From Candidatus Tenderia electrophaga (GTDB lineage: Bacteria > Pseudomonadota > Gammaproteobacteria > Tenderiales > Tenderiaceae), in the NCBI GenBank assembly GCA_001447805.1, contig CP013099.1, forward strand, positions 2,799,181-2,863,180: a DNA stretch of 64,000 nt, in the 5' to 3' direction. Made by a program: the position numbers and the translations under genes. Below are positions 55,469 to 64,000 of the stretch, in pieces. Position 1 is the first letter of the stretch. Each line of letters begins with the position of its first letter. The notes under the pieces were generated by a model, which worked only from the letters and a program-made list of their open reading frames with translations, did not search any database and had not been told where the DNA came from.

Positions 55469-55789
55469 CTATTTGTGGTGCCACCAAATCCTGAGCTTGG
55501 TCACCAGATACCACGTCAGGCCCAAGAACATGAGCAGTGGCGGCCATGGACTAGCATGCTGCTCAATGCCCGTCGGCTGAGAGAAGAACCATATTGCACC
55601 GACAAGCAAGAGGAGCACGGCGCCAATGGTGTGGAGCTTTAGGCGCTTACCGGTTTCTTGGATAGTGGTAAGCGGTGTGCCAGCGGCCTGGGTTTCACGA
55701 GCGGAAGCGATGCCGATGCCGCAATTAGGACAGCTTGTTGCGGCGTCTGAGACTTTTTTCCCACATTCCGGGCAGTCGATGAGCGCCAT
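55469..55789 (-). CDS. Zinc-ribbon membrane protein
   Basis: The 106-residue protein has a zinc ribbon at its start (CPECGKKVSDAATSCPNCG) and two membrane segments (TIGAVLLLLVGAIWFF and PLLMFLGLTWYLVTKL). Such proteins are common, small and uncharacterised. It follows the YbjQ-like gene by two bases, so the pair is one operon. Location just upstream of the Gabija-like pair on the same strand may mean shared transcription. Confidence 0.75.
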   Translation of the reverse strand: MALIDCPECGKKVSDAATSCPNCGIGIASARETQAAGTPLTTIQETGKRLKLHTIGAVLLLLVGAIWFFSQPTGIEQHASPWPPLLMFLGLTWYLVTKLRIWWHHK

Positions 55790-55791
55790 AG

Positions 55792-56268
55792 TTATACCCC
55801 CTTGTTGTCGCTTATTTCCACCGCTGTGCCTACAGCGGCAATGAACAGAAACGGATCCCCTTTTCCCGTCATTTGACTATATTCCAGGCTGACACTGATG
55901 ACGGCATTGGCACCCACGGCAAGAGCTTCTTGCTTTAGCTCGGTTATTACAGTCTCCCGCATCCGGCGAAGCTCTTTTTGAATGGTCTTGCTGCGCCCGC
56001 CGAAAGCATCCCGTATGCCGACCATGAGGTCTTTTACAGAATTGAGGGCAAACATGCACTCGGCGGTGATAATTCCCTTGCGGGCCTTGATGGGAAGATC
56101 AGGTGAGGGCTCGGCGGTGACCAGGACGGCGTTTAACTCTTCCTCCTGGGCCTTAAGATACTGCCTGACATCGCCGCGCTGGGCGGCTTGCTCGCACTTA
56201 TAGCAGATCCCTTTTCCTTGCTCGCTGGCAACCAGGCCAACGCCACATTGCGTGCAGCTTGTGTGCAT
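55792..56268 (-). CDS. YbjQ-like protein with N-terminal zinc ribbon
   Basis: The 158-residue protein has a short Cys motif (CTQCG...CYKC) and then a YbjQ/UPF0145-type domain (about 60-155) with KGIITAECMFALNSVKDLM, RRMRETVITELKQEALAVGANAVISVSLEY and FIAAVGTAVEI. YbjQ proteins form ring-like oligomers of unknown role. First gene of a two-gene operon with the zinc-ribbon membrane protein. Confidence 0.8.
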   Translation of the reverse strand: MHTSCTQCGVGLVASEQGKGICYKCEQAAQRGDVRQYLKAQEEELNAVLVTAEPSPDLPIKARKGIITAECMFALNSVKDLMVGIRDAFGGRSKTIQKELRRMRETVITELKQEALAVGANAVISVSLEYSQMTGKGDPFLFIAAVGTAVEISDNKGV

Positions 56269-56750
56269 AACCCCCTCCCCTTTCTTAACCCAAGCCTATC
56301 AGCAACCTTGGCGATGGAGCAAGAAAGGCCGGAAATACAAATTATTGCGCCCTACCAAGTCACGCACTAACAATGAAGTTTGATCATGGCCATCAGATAT
56401 TCACGAAAAGAAGGTGGCAATGCGGATAACCAGTTAGCACATTTAAGGTCTCCGCGAGCACTGGATTTTATTTCCCTCGGATAGGGCACTGAATCCAGGC
56501 TTCATCGCATCCATGGCATTACGCCCACGCGGAGGGCTTACCCTTCTGCTGGGGAGACACAGGCGATACTGGAACTAAATACTTGCTTCGGGCACATGCC
56601 GGGCCCGCTTTGAGGATATCTTCCTGCTCGACTCAAGCCCCTGGCGGGCTGAACAGGCAGATTGTGAGTGCATCAGGTGCTGGAGAGCGCGACATCCCCA
56701 TGGACCTGAGCACAGGCCACCAAGAGAAAATGCCGCGGAAGGGGCACGCC
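56269..56750. other. Right-end non-coding part of the element
   Basis: About 480 bases between the YbjQ-like gene and the right-end repeats. I see no gene with a good start signal, no tRNA and no strong hairpin; sequence required in cis for excision may lie here. Confidence 0.4.
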
Positions 56751-56751
56751 A

Positions 56752-56771
56752 GTTACCCACGAGTTACCCAC
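56752..56771. repeat. Right-end copy of the 20-base GTTACCCAC repeat
   Basis: GTTACCCACGAGTTACCCAC is identical to 41086-41105. It is 43 bases from attR, as the left copy is about 110 bases from attL. Confidence 0.6.
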
Positions 56772-56782
56772 CAGACAATAAA

Positions 56783-56808
56783 AAAGGGTTACATCTCTGT
56801 AACCCTTT
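56783..56808. terminator. Terminator after tRNA-Glu, inside the element end
   Basis: AAAGGGTTACA and TGTAACCCTTT form a perfect 11-bp stem around TCTC, with A and T tracts on both sides. It ends the minus-strand tRNA-Ala/tRNA-Glu transcript, so the element brings a replacement for the displaced native terminator. Confidence 0.85.
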
Positions 56809-56814
56809 GATTTA

Positions 56815-56862
56815 ATTGGCGTCCCCAAGGGGATTCGAACCCCTGTTACCGCCGTGAAAGGG
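56815..56862. repeat. Right attachment site (attR) within tRNA-Glu
   Basis: The 48 bases repeat those at 40930-40977. Because the right copy continues into an intact tRNA, integration kept tRNA-Glu functional. Confidence 0.93.
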
Positions 56863-56892
56863 CGGTGTCCTAGGCCTCTAGACGATGGGGAC
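56817..56892 (-). tRNA. tRNA-Glu (anticodon TTC)
   Basis: 76 bases on the minus strand: acceptor GTCCCCA with TGGGGAC, encoded CCA, anticodon loop CTTTCAC (anticodon TTC), T-loop TTCGAAT. It is the integration target of the 16-kb element. Confidence 0.97.
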
Positions 56893-56937
56893 GTTTTTCT
56901 TAAAACGTCTTCAGGGCTAGGCCCCTGAGAAACTAAT

Positions 56938-57013
<76 letters not shown>

Positions 57014-57099
57014 CGAAAGAGATGCGCATTTTACGAAGGGTGGGGATAGGCGTCAAGTACAAGTTTTAACATTTCTTCAATTTTCCCCTGAACTTAGGC

Positions 57100-58788
57100 T
57101 TAACCGCCGTTTTGTTCAATTTTGGCCCACGTGTCGCGCAGCGTGACAGTACGATTGAACACCGGTCGGCCGCGGGCATGGTCGGCATCGGCGCAGAAAT
57201 AGCCTTGGCGCTCGAACTGAAAGGCCTCGCCGGAACGTGCCTCGGCCAGGATCGGTTCCAGCACACAGCGGGTCAGGGTGCGCAGGGAGTCGGGGTTGAG
57301 ATAGTCGGTGAAATCCTTGCCCTCGCGATTAGCAGCTGCGTCCGGCGTAGGGTGGGCGAACAAACGATCGTAGAGGCGCACTTCGGCCGGGATACCGTGA
57401 CGCGCCGATACCCAATGGATGACACCGCGCGGTTTGCCCACACCCTCGGGTGTCTGGCCGACGGAGTCGGGTACATAGCTGCAGTGCAGTTCGATCACTT
57501 CATCGTGTTCGTCCTTGACCACCGCGTCGCACTGGATGATGTAAGCGTTGCGCAGCCGCACCAGGCCGCCCTTGACCAGACGTTTGAACTTCTTGTTGGC
57601 CTGTTCGCGGAAGTCTTCGCGCTCGATGTAGATCTCATTACAAAACGGCGTCTTGCGCGTACCCATGGACGCGTCCTGGGGATGGTTGGGTGAGTCCAGC
57701 CGTTCTTCTTTATCTGCCGGGTAGTTTGTGATCACCAACTTGAGCGGATCGAGCACGCCCATGCGCCGCGGCGCCTTGACGTTAAGTTCGTCGCGCACCG
57801 TGTTCTCCAGTAATTCCATCTCCACCGTGCCCTCGCTCTTGGTGACGCCGATGCGATGGCAGAACTGGCGCAGGGCGGCGGGCGGATAGCCGCGCCGGCG
57901 CATGCCGGCGATGGTGGGCATACGCGGGTCGTCCCAACCTTCGACGAAGCCCTCGCTTACCAAACGGGTGAGCTTACGCTTACTCATGACGCTGTATTCG
58001 AGATTGAGGCGCGAGAATTCGATCTGCTGCGGATGGCAGTCGATGCCGATGTTGTCCAACACCCAGTCGTAGAGCGGGCGGTGATCCTCGAACTCCAGGG
58101 TACAGAGCGAGTGGGTGATGCCCTCCAGCGCGTCGCTGATGGGATGGGTGTAGTCGTACATGGGATAGATGCACCAGGCCTCGCCGGTCTGGTGATGAAT
58201 GACGCCGTGGCGGATGCGGTATAAAGTCGGGTCGCGCAGGTTCATATTGGGCGCCGCCATGTCGATCTTGGCGCGCAGCACCTTGGCACCGTCTTCGAAT
58301 TCGCCGTTCTTCATGCGTTCGAACTGGTCCAGATTCTCGTCCACCGAGCGGTTACGATAAGGACTCTCTTTGCCCGGCTCGGTGAGGGTGCCGCGGTATT
58401 CGCGCGTCTGCTCGGCCGTCAGTTCGCAGACATAGGCCTTGCCCGCCTTGATCAACTCGACGGCGAACTGGTACAGCTGGTCGAAGTAGTTGGAGGCGAA
58501 ATAGAGGCCGGCCCATTCATAGCCCAGCCAGCGCACGTCCTGTTTGATGGACTCGACGAACTCGGTGTCTTCCTTGTGCGGATTGGTGTCGTCGAAGCGC
58601 AGATTGCAGCGGCCGTTGTAATCCTGGGCGATGCCGAAGTTGAGCACGATGGACTTGGCGTGGCCGATATGCAGATAACCGTTGGGCTCGGGCGGAAAAC
58701 GGGTGACGATAGTGGTGTGTTTGCCCGTCGCCAAATCCTCGTCGATGATCTGGCGGATAAAGTTGCTTGGGGTATTGGTTTCGCTCAT
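57100..58788 (-). CDS. glnS: Glutaminyl-tRNA synthetase
   Basis: The 562-residue class I enzyme charges tRNA-Gln. The HIGH-type motif is [10 protein letters not shown] in [20 protein letters not shown], the KMSKS-type motif is VMSKRKL, and two C-terminal beta-barrels read the anticodon. Length matches E. coli GlnS (554). Presence of GlnRS means tRNA-Gln is charged directly. It follows gltX by 40 bases. Confidence 0.97.
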   Translation of the reverse strand: MSETNTPSNFIRQIIDEDLATGKHTTIVTRFPPEPNGYLHIGHAKSIVLNFGIAQDYNGRCNLRFDDTNPHKEDTEFVESIKQDVRWLGYEWAGLYFASNYFDQLYQFAVELIKAGKAYVCELTAEQTREYRGTLTEPGKESPYRNRSVDENLDQFERMKNGEFEDGAKVLRAKIDMAAPNMNLRDPTLYRIRHGVIHHQTGEAWCIYPMYDYTHPISDALEGITHSLCTLEFEDHRPLYDWVLDNIGIDCHPQQIEFSRLNLEYSVMSKRKLTRLVSEGFVEGWDDPRMPTIAGMRRRGYPPAALRQFCHRIGVTKSEGTVEMELLENTVRDELNVKAPRRMGVLDPLKLVITNYPADKEERLDSPNHPQDASMGTRKTPFCNEIYIEREDFREQANKKFKRLVKGGLVRLRNAYIIQCDAVVKDEHDEVIELHCSYVPDSVGQTPEGVGKPRGVIHWVSARHGIPAEVRLYDRLFAHPTPDAAANREGKDFTDYLNPDSLRTLTRCVLEPILAEARSGEAFQFERQGYFCADADHARGRPVFNRTVTLRDTWAKIEQNGG

Positions 58789-58828
58789 CCTGCCTCTATT
58801 CCTAAATTAACCGGTAAGCGCCGAGCGC

Positions 58829-60232
58829 CTATGCATGCCCTTTGATAAACGCGATCGCCTTGTCGAAGCGGCGCACACAGGCGTCTTTGCCGACCAGGAA
58901 GAGTACCAAATCCAGATCCGGCGACGCAGCGCCGCCGGTGACCGCCAGACGCGCCGGCATGCCGACCTTGCCGAAGCCGACCCCCAGCGTGTCCACGACG
59001 TGTTGCAGCGTGGCGTGGATCGACGCGCGCGTCCACTCGCTCATGGCCGCCATGGCATCGCGCAACTCGGCCAGTACCGTCGCGGCGTCACCGGCGAAGG
59101 CCTTCTTGGCCGACTTGGCATTGTATTCTTCCGGATCACGATAATAAAAGGCGCAGACCTGGGCCAGCTCCACCAGGGTCTTGGCCTTTTCCCGTTGCGC
59201 CTCCACCACGGCGATGATGTCCGGCCCCTCGCTGGGATCGATTTCCAAGCTGCCCAGGTGATAGCTCAGATGATGGGCCACGTGGGCCGGATCGCTGTTC
59301 ATCAGGTACTGGTGGTTGAGCCAGCGCAACTTTTCCGGGTTGAACGTAGCGGCCGCCTTATTGCAGTTGTCCAGATCGAACAGCTCGATCATCTCGCCGA
59401 CGGAGAACACCTCCTGGTCGCCATGGGACCATCCCAGCCGCACTAGGTAGTTCAGCACCGCCTCGGGCAGGTAGCCCTCCTCGCGATACTGCATCACACT
59501 CACCGCGCCGTGGCGCTTTGACAGACGCTTGCCGTCGTCGCCCAGGATCATCGGCAGGTGGGCGTACTTGGGTGGCTCGATGCCCAGTGTCTTGAGAATG
59601 TTGATCTGCCGCGGCGTGTTATTGAGGTGGTCGTCGCCGCGGATGACATAATCAATCTCCATGTCGGCGTCATCCACCACCACGGTGAGGTTGTAGGTAG
59701 GCGAGCCGTCAGGCCGGGCGATCACCAGGTCGTCGAGTTCGGCGTTGCTGATCACCACCCGACCCTTGACCAAGTCGTCGATCACCACCGCGCCCTCCGT
59801 CGGGTTCTTGAAACGCACCACCGGCTCCACCCCATCGCGCGGCGCCGTACGATGGCGGCAACGACCGTCATAACGCGGCTTTTGCTTCTTGGCCATCTGT
59901 TCCTCGCGCATGGCCTCCAGCTCTTCCTTGCTGCAGTAGCAATGATAGGCATGGCCCTGGTCGAAAAGCTGCTGGATCACCTCTTTGTAGCGCGGATAGC
60001 GCTCGGTCTGATAAAACGGCCCCTCGTCGTATTCCAACCCCAGCCAGGTCATACCCTCGAGAATGGCATTGACCGATTCGGCAGTGGAGCGCTCCAGGTC
60101 GGTGTCCTCGATGCGCAGCACGAAGCGCCCGCCGTGTTTGCGGGCGTAAAGCCAGGAGAATAGCGCCGTGCGGGCGCCGCCGATGTGCAGATAGCCGGTA
60201 GGGCTGGGGGCGAAACGGGTGCGTACCGTCAT
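58829..60232 (-). CDS. gltX: Glutamyl-tRNA synthetase
   Basis: The 467-residue class I enzyme has [19 protein letters not shown] (HIGH) and KRLSKRHGA (KMSKS). It charges tRNA-Glu, encoded downstream. The zinc-site-like [11 protein letters not shown]...RYDGRCRHR segment is present. Length is typical. Confidence 0.97.
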   Translation of the reverse strand: MTVRTRFAPSPTGYLHIGGARTALFSWLYARKHGGRFVLRIEDTDLERSTAESVNAILEGMTWLGLEYDEGPFYQTERYPRYKEVIQQLFDQGHAYHCYCSKEELEAMREEQMAKKQKPRYDGRCRHRTAPRDGVEPVVRFKNPTEGAVVIDDLVKGRVVISNAELDDLVIARPDGSPTYNLTVVVDDADMEIDYVIRGDDHLNNTPRQINILKTLGIEPPKYAHLPMILGDDGKRLSKRHGAVSVMQYREEGYLPEAVLNYLVRLGWSHGDQEVFSVGEMIELFDLDNCNKAAATFNPEKLRWLNHQYLMNSDPAHVAHHLSYHLGSLEIDPSEGPDIIAVVEAQREKAKTLVELAQVCAFYYRDPEEYNAKSAKKAFAGDAATVLAELRDAMAAMSEWTRASIHATLQHVVDTLGVGFGKVGMPARLAVTGGAASPDLDLVLFLVGKDACVRRFDKAIAFIKGHA

Positions 60233-60336
60233 TATGTTTCCCTAAAGCTGTGGTGAAAACGCAAAGACGACTATTTTAACAAACCGCCTGCCAAGCGGTG
60301 AAAAAATTCATAACCCGCGATAAGCCGAACACAAAA

Positions 60337-60364
60337 AAGGCGCCGCCTGTTCAGGCAGCGCCTT
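60337..60364 (-). terminator. Terminator of the haemoglobin gene
   Basis: GGCGC and CGCCTG on one side pair with CAGG and GCGCC-like bases around TTC; the minus strand then reads TTTTTTGTG. It lies 22 bases after the stop. Confidence 0.8.
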
Positions 60365-60386
60365 GGGTTGGGATCAGCAGTCTAAA

Positions 60387-61202
60387 TCAGCGGCCGAGGA
60401 CGTCGTTGCGGGTACTTTCGGCAATCGCCGCGGCCTCGGTAATCAAGTCATCCGGCACACCCAGTTCTTTCAAGGTGGCGCCCAGATTTTCCATGACCGC
60501 GTCGAAGTGCGAATCATCCAGGCCCTTGGCCACCAGATGGGCGTGGGCGGCGCGCATATCCTTGCCGCTGTAATGGGCCGGGCCGCCGAAGGCGAAGGTC
60601 AGAAAGGCCTTCTGCTTGGCACGTTGTTTGTCCATATCCACCGTTTCGAAAAACTGGTTGATGCGGTCATCGGCCAGCACCTTGCGGTAAAACACGTCGA
60701 CGGCGGCGTCCACGGCCGGCTCACCGCCGATACGCTCGTACAGGCTTTTATCTGCGCTCATGGCCGCCTTCTCTTCCTCGGTATAACCGGCCAGTACGTC
60801 GCCGCGCACACTCTCGGCGATAGCGGCCGCTTCGCCGATCAAGTCATCCGGCACACCCAGCTCTTTCAGCGTGGCGCCCAGGTTTTCCATCACGGCGTCG
60901 AAATGACCGGCGTTCAAGCCGCGTTCCACCAGGTGGGCGTGGCCCAGGCGCATATCTTTGCCGCTGTAATGGGCCGGACCGCCGAAGGCGAAGGTCAAAA
61001 AGGCCTTCTGCTTGGCGCGTTGTTTGTCCATATCCACCGTTTCGAAAAACTGGTTGATGCGGTCATCGGCCAGCACCTTGCGGTAAAACACGTCGACGGC
61101 GGCCTCCACGGCCGGCTCACCGCCGATACGCTCGTACAAGGGCGCTTTGGCCGCGGGCGCCGGCTCAGCACCGCCAAACATCTTTTTTAACCACCCGAAC
61201 AT
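60387..61202 (-). CDS. Tandem two-domain truncated haemoglobin (group I)
   Basis: The 271-residue protein contains two truncated-haemoglobin domains (about 21-138 and 153-271) joined by a 15-residue linker (GYTEEEKAAMSADKS). Each has LYERIGGEPAV, the distal B10 Tyr in FYRKVLADDRINQFF (Tyr 40 and 172), and a proximal His in GHAHLV or AHAHLV (His 88 and 220, by alignment to mycobacterial trHbN). The domains are nearly identical, so the duplication is recent or homogenised. Role: oxygen or NO binding, perhaps NO detoxification. An AGGAGGAGAG Shine-Dalgarno supports the start. Confidence 0.9.
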   Translation of the reverse strand: MFGWLKKMFGGAEPAPAAKAPLYERIGGEPAVEAAVDVFYRKVLADDRINQFFETVDMDKQRAKQKAFLTFAFGGPAHYSGKDMRLGHAHLVERGLNAGHFDAVMENLGATLKELGVPDDLIGEAAAIAESVRGDVLAGYTEEEKAAMSADKSLYERIGGEPAVDAAVDVFYRKVLADDRINQFFETVDMDKQRAKQKAFLTFAFGGPAHYSGKDMRAAHAHLVAKGLDDSHFDAVMENLGATLKELGVPDDLITEAAAIAESTRNDVLGR

Positions 61203-61289
61203 GTTCTCTCCTCCTCGTCTCGATCAAGGCAAATCGTGTAAAGCGATGATAGTACCCATCATAACATGTACTGTAAATATATTTTTTAA

Positions 61290-61306
61290 CCGACTGACGC
61301 AGTCGG
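61290..61306. other. Perfect 7-bp hairpin downstream of the TerB-like gene
   Basis: CCGACTG-ACG-CAGTCGG lies 31 bases past the TerB-like stop and 88 bases upstream of the haemoglobin start. No proper T-run follows on either strand, so it is an imperfect terminator at best, or a regulator-binding palindrome. Confidence 0.4.
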
Positions 61307-61337
61307 GTATTGACGGAAGTACAACGGAAGCGACGGG

Positions 61338-61796
61338 TTACTGGGTTTCGACACGGTGGCGCATGCGCACAAAATCGGAATGGGTGACGTAGATCAGGTC
61401 ACTGATCTTGCGGATCAGGTGTTCCTCGTATTTGTCCTTGTCCAGGTCGGCGTAGCAGACCCGCCACAACAACTCGACGATCTTAAGCTTTTGTTCATAA
61501 TCGAAATGGTCGTTCACCAGACGGGTAAATTCGTAAAGCGAGGTGGCGTCATCGATCTCGCTCTCGGCCAATTCGACGATTTCGCGTGTCTCCTGATGAG
61601 ACAGGGAAAACATATGCTCAACGGCATTCACCACGGCCTCGCGCTCCTCGGCATTGATATGAAAATCGGCGCGCGACACCTCGACCAGCAGGGACGCAGT
61701 GGCCAGTTGTAGCGCCCGCTCGGGCAACTCGCCGTGACGCTCGCCACTCACCGATTTGATGTTTTGATCAAAGAACCGACGTACGCTTTTTAGCAT
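61338..61796 (-). CDS. TerB-family protein
   Basis: The 152-residue, all-helical protein matches the TerB/tellurite-resistance domain: LQLATASLLVEVSRADFHINAEEREAV (Asp and Glu rich metal-binding turn) and LLWRVCYADLDKDKYEEHLIRKISDLI. TerB-like proteins bind metal and attach to membrane stress complexes; their function outside ter operons is unclear. ATG 61796 starts ten bases after the ankyrin gene stop, so the two are probably co-transcribed; the 30-codon extension is not conserved. Confidence 0.88.
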   Translation of the reverse strand: MLKSVRRFFDQNIKSVSGERHGELPERALQLATASLLVEVSRADFHINAEEREAVVNAVEHMFSLSHQETREIVELAESEIDDATSLYEFTRLVNDHFDYEQKLKIVELLWRVCYADLDKDKYEEHLIRKISDLIYVTHSDFVRMRHRVETQ

Positions 61797-61806
61797 CGAC
61801 CTACAC

Positions 61807-63732
61807 TCAATCGATTGCGTTGAGGGTGACGGAATCCACGCCCGAGCCGGGCGACAACAGCTGCACGATGTCACCATAGCCGGCATCGGCAGCCATGTCT
61901 TGGGCGCTTTCGCCGTCGGAGTTGTGGATGTTGGTTTGGGCGCCGGCCTGCAGCAGTTGCACCACCACCTTGTCGTGACCGGCGCGGGCCGCGAACATCA
62001 GCGCCGTCATGCCGGTGCTGGCGCCGGCCTGCACTTCGCGGGCATAGCCCAGTTCGGGCTCTTCGATGGCGTTGACATTGGCATTGTGCTGCAGCAAGTC
62101 GGCGACGATACGGTGGTTACCGGTTTTGGCCGCCTCCATCAAGGGACTCAGGCCGGCCAGGCTTTCGATACTGACATCGGCACCGTGTGCCAGCAGCAAC
62201 TCCACTAGGTGGCGACGGCCGTTTTCCACCGCCACGTAGAGTGGCGTCTTACCCATAAAACCGCGATAATCCACCTCGGCGCCGGCCTCGATCAAGGCCC
62301 GTGCGACCTCTTCATGGCCCTTCTCCACCGCCACGATCAACGCGCTGTCCTTGCCCATGGATTGTTTTGCCATGGCCATGCGGTTGCGCCGATTGTCCTG
62401 TTCCCGGGCGTTGGGATCGGCGCCGTGCTCGAGCAACAACCGCGCCACCTGAACATCCCCGCCAGCGGCGGCCACCAATAACGGCGTCTCACCATGGCGG
62501 TTGGCCAGACCCACTTGCGCGCCATGCTCGAGCAGAAAGCGGACGATGTCCTGATGCCGCTGGCGCACGGCGGCGTGCAGGGCGGAATCACTGCGCGCGG
62601 CGGCCTCCATCAAGTCGCGCTCACGCAAGGGGGCGTGGGATTTGGACAGCGCAAACTGGCTCAATCCGGCGGGCAAGAAATTGATTTCCGCCCCACCCGC
62701 AACCAGCGCCTCGACCGTTTCCAGACGGCCTTCATAGGCCGCTGCCAGCAAGGGCAGAATGCCGTTATTATTGGCGGAGTTGGGGTCGGCCGAGCCGTCA
62801 CCCAACAACTGTTTCACCTTAACCACGTCACCAATGCGTGCCGCCTTGAGCAGGCTCTCGTCGGCATCCAGGCCGGCGTAGACCTGTTCATCCTTGGCGC
62901 CGGCCTGTTTCAGCACCGCGATGAGCTTGGCGTCATCGGTGGTACGGGCATAGTTGAGCGCCGCCTCGCCGTGGTTGCTGGTAAGATTGGGATCGGCGCC
63001 GTTCTGCAATAACAACTGCGCCATAGAGACCCAATCGACCGGCTCGCGGGTCAGACCGTGGGTCGCTGCATACATCAAGGGCGTGAAGCCGCTGTTGTCG
63101 AAATTGGGGCGTACCGTGTTGCGTAGGTTGGGATTGGCGCCGCCGTTGAGCAGCACCTTGGCGGTATCGTAATGGCCGTACCGAACCGCCATGTGCAGGG
63201 CGGTTTCGCCTTCATTGTTGCGGGCGTTGACGGCGGCGCCCTGTTTAATCAGCTGATGCGCCAATTGGTAATCGCCCTTGGTCGCCGCCCCCATGAGGGC
63301 CGTGATGTCTTTATTATTGGCTTCGTCGACGTCGGCGCCGCGGGCCAGCAGCAACAGCGCCATTTGTTTCTGACCGCTGCTGGCCGCGGCGATCAAGGCG
63401 GTGTTGCCGTAGGCGTCCTTGGCGTCCACGTCCATGCCGCCGTCGAGCAGATAGGTCACCGCCTCGGTCTGACCGTAGCGGGCGCCCAGCACCAAGCGTT
63501 CCGGAGACGCATCGACCAAGGGCGAGTCGCCGTCGTCCTCGGTTGCCGAGGCGTGTGCTTGCATCGCGGCCACCGGCGTGGGTGTCGGCGCCGCCGTGGC
63601 TTCGGGGGCCGGGTCGGCACTGTTGACACTGGCGGTCTGTGAACCACTGCAGGCCGTCAGCGCCAGGCTGAGCGCGCCGCTGCACAACAGCACGGCGATC
63701 AATTTGAAAGGCTTGAATGTGTCTTGTTGCAT
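61807..63732 (-). CDS. Ankyrin-repeat lipoprotein
   Basis: The 641-residue protein has a lipoprotein signal peptide (FKLIAVLLCSGALSLALTACSG, lipobox LTAC near residue 28), a Pro/Ala/Thr linker, then about 14 ankyrin repeats in two blocks (about 70-285 and 290-625), for example GNTALIAAASSGQKQMALLLLARGADVD. It is likely anchored in the outer or inner membrane facing the periplasm and used for protein binding. ATG 63732 has GGGGGGAAATACC upstream; a start 21 codons earlier would hide the signal peptide. Confidence 0.9.
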   Translation of the reverse strand: MQQDTFKPFKLIAVLLCSGALSLALTACSGSQTASVNSADPAPEATAAPTPTPVAAMQAHASATEDDGDSPLVDASPERLVLGARYGQTEAVTYLLDGGMDVDAKDAYGNTALIAAASSGQKQMALLLLARGADVDEANNKDITALMGAATKGDYQLAHQLIKQGAAVNARNNEGETALHMAVRYGHYDTAKVLLNGGANPNLRNTVRPNFDNSGFTPLMYAATHGLTREPVDWVSMAQLLLQNGADPNLTSNHGEAALNYARTTDDAKLIAVLKQAGAKDEQVYAGLDADESLLKAARIGDVVKVKQLLGDGSADPNSANNNGILPLLAAAYEGRLETVEALVAGGAEINFLPAGLSQFALSKSHAPLRERDLMEAAARSDSALHAAVRQRHQDIVRFLLEHGAQVGLANRHGETPLLVAAAGGDVQVARLLLEHGADPNAREQDNRRNRMAMAKQSMGKDSALIVAVEKGHEEVARALIEAGAEVDYRGFMGKTPLYVAVENGRRHLVELLLAHGADVSIESLAGLSPLMEAAKTGNHRIVADLLQHNANVNAIEEPELGYAREVQAGASTGMTALMFAARAGHDKVVVQLLQAGAQTNIHNSDGESAQDMAADAGYGDIVQLLSPGSGVDSVTLNAID

Positions 63733-64000
63733 GGTATTTCCCCCCTGATCCGAGCCAGGTGCGCTGCCGTAGTGACTAAGGTGATGCCGGTTCATCCGTG
63801 AGGGGCGGCGTCAATCAACGATTGCAACCACGTGTTTATCCTTATAATTATCAGACCTACTCATAGTAGCACATAGGCAATAAGCCGATATGGCGCGACC
63901 TGCCGCGCGCAGCGTTTAATACCTGACATTATTACAACAGTATAGCCATATGCGATCGAGATCAAATGTAAGGCGGGGTAAAGGCCCGGCCGCGACGCAG
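63733..64000. other. Upstream region of the ankyrin gene
   Basis: About 270 AT-rich bases to the window end. It probably holds the promoter of the ankyrin gene, but I could not fix its elements; no other gene is seen. Confidence 0.4.

Larger units (their letters stand above)
40930..56862. mobile_element. Integrative element inserted in tRNA-Glu
   Basis: A 48-base direct repeat bounds the segment: a tRNA-Glu 3' fragment on the left and the intact tRNA-Glu on the right. The tyrosine integrase is the first gene inside the left end. Cargo includes a toxin-antitoxin pair, AlpA-like regulator, primase-helicase, tape measure protein and a Gabija-like defence pair. No terminase, capsid, portal, lysis or conjugation gene is present, so it is not a complete prophage or ICE. 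A phage satellite or a decayed prophage reduced to replication plus cargo are the likely options. Confidence 0.9.

Noticed and set aside
40930-56862. Complete prophage
   Set aside because: No terminase, portal, capsid, head-completion, baseplate or lysis genes are present; only one tail gene is found.
61290-61306. Hairpin as an intrinsic terminator of the TerB-like gene
   Set aside because: The stem is perfect but is followed by A residues rather than a T-run on the relevant strand.

Overview
The window looks like a moderately GC-rich gammaproteobacterial chromosome. Evidence is the gene order recA-recX-alaS-lysC-csrA-tRNA-Ser-tRNA-Arg, a fabA-fabB pair, the full EF-P beta-lysylation set (epmA, efp, epmB), RlmKL as one fused protein, and gltX followed by tRNA genes. 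No 16S or species-specific marker is present, so I do not name a genus.

Region 1 (1-11974) is a stress and alternative-energy cluster: the tail of a TPP-dependent pyruvate oxidase-like enzyme, PfkB, Fe-superoxide dismutase, an internally deleted GAPDH, a BON-domain protein, a STAS-like protein, a ligase/ACP/acyltransferase fusion, an UMF1-type transporter, nicotinamidase, a P-type ATPase remnant, and an overlapping phosphoribosyltransferase/hydrolase/PRPP-synthetase operon. A secreted beta-propeller protein follows (12228-13190).

Region 2 (13358-40379) is mostly core chromosome. It opens with tRNA-Arg, whose 3' flank carries a three-copy 185-bp tandem repeat containing tRNA 3' ends and terminators, then tRNA-Ser, csrA, lysC, alaS, recX and recA (with a perfect LexA box). 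Next come thpR, a CinA-type amidohydrolase gene, psd, a PilZ protein, the EF-P cluster, a vWA protein overlapping a membrane protein with 49 copies of a four-residue repeat, rlmL, fabB/fabA, trmO, a substrate-binding protein with a TonB receptor, and a small predicted envelope operon.

Region 3 (40930-56862) is an integrative element of about 16 kb inserted in the 3' end of tRNA-Glu. It is bounded by a 48-bp direct repeat and carries a tyrosine integrase, a RelE/XRE toxin-antitoxin pair, an AlpA-like regulator, a candidate iteron-type replication origin, a Toprim/SF3 primase-helicase, a small M41-like peptidase, one isolated phage tail tape measure protein, a Gabija-like OLD nuclease plus UvrD helicase pair, and two zinc-ribbon-bearing proteins. 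It resembles a phage satellite or phage-derived defence island more than a complete prophage.

Region 4 (56817-64000) returns to core genes: tRNA-Glu, tRNA-Ala, glnS, gltX, a tandem two-domain truncated haemoglobin, a TerB-like protein and an ankyrin-repeat lipoprotein.

The most unusual signals are the tRNA-linked repeat family, found at tRNA-Arg and again beside the tRNA-Glu attachment site; the symmetric iteron array before the primase; and the lone tape measure gene sharing an element with an anti-phage system.
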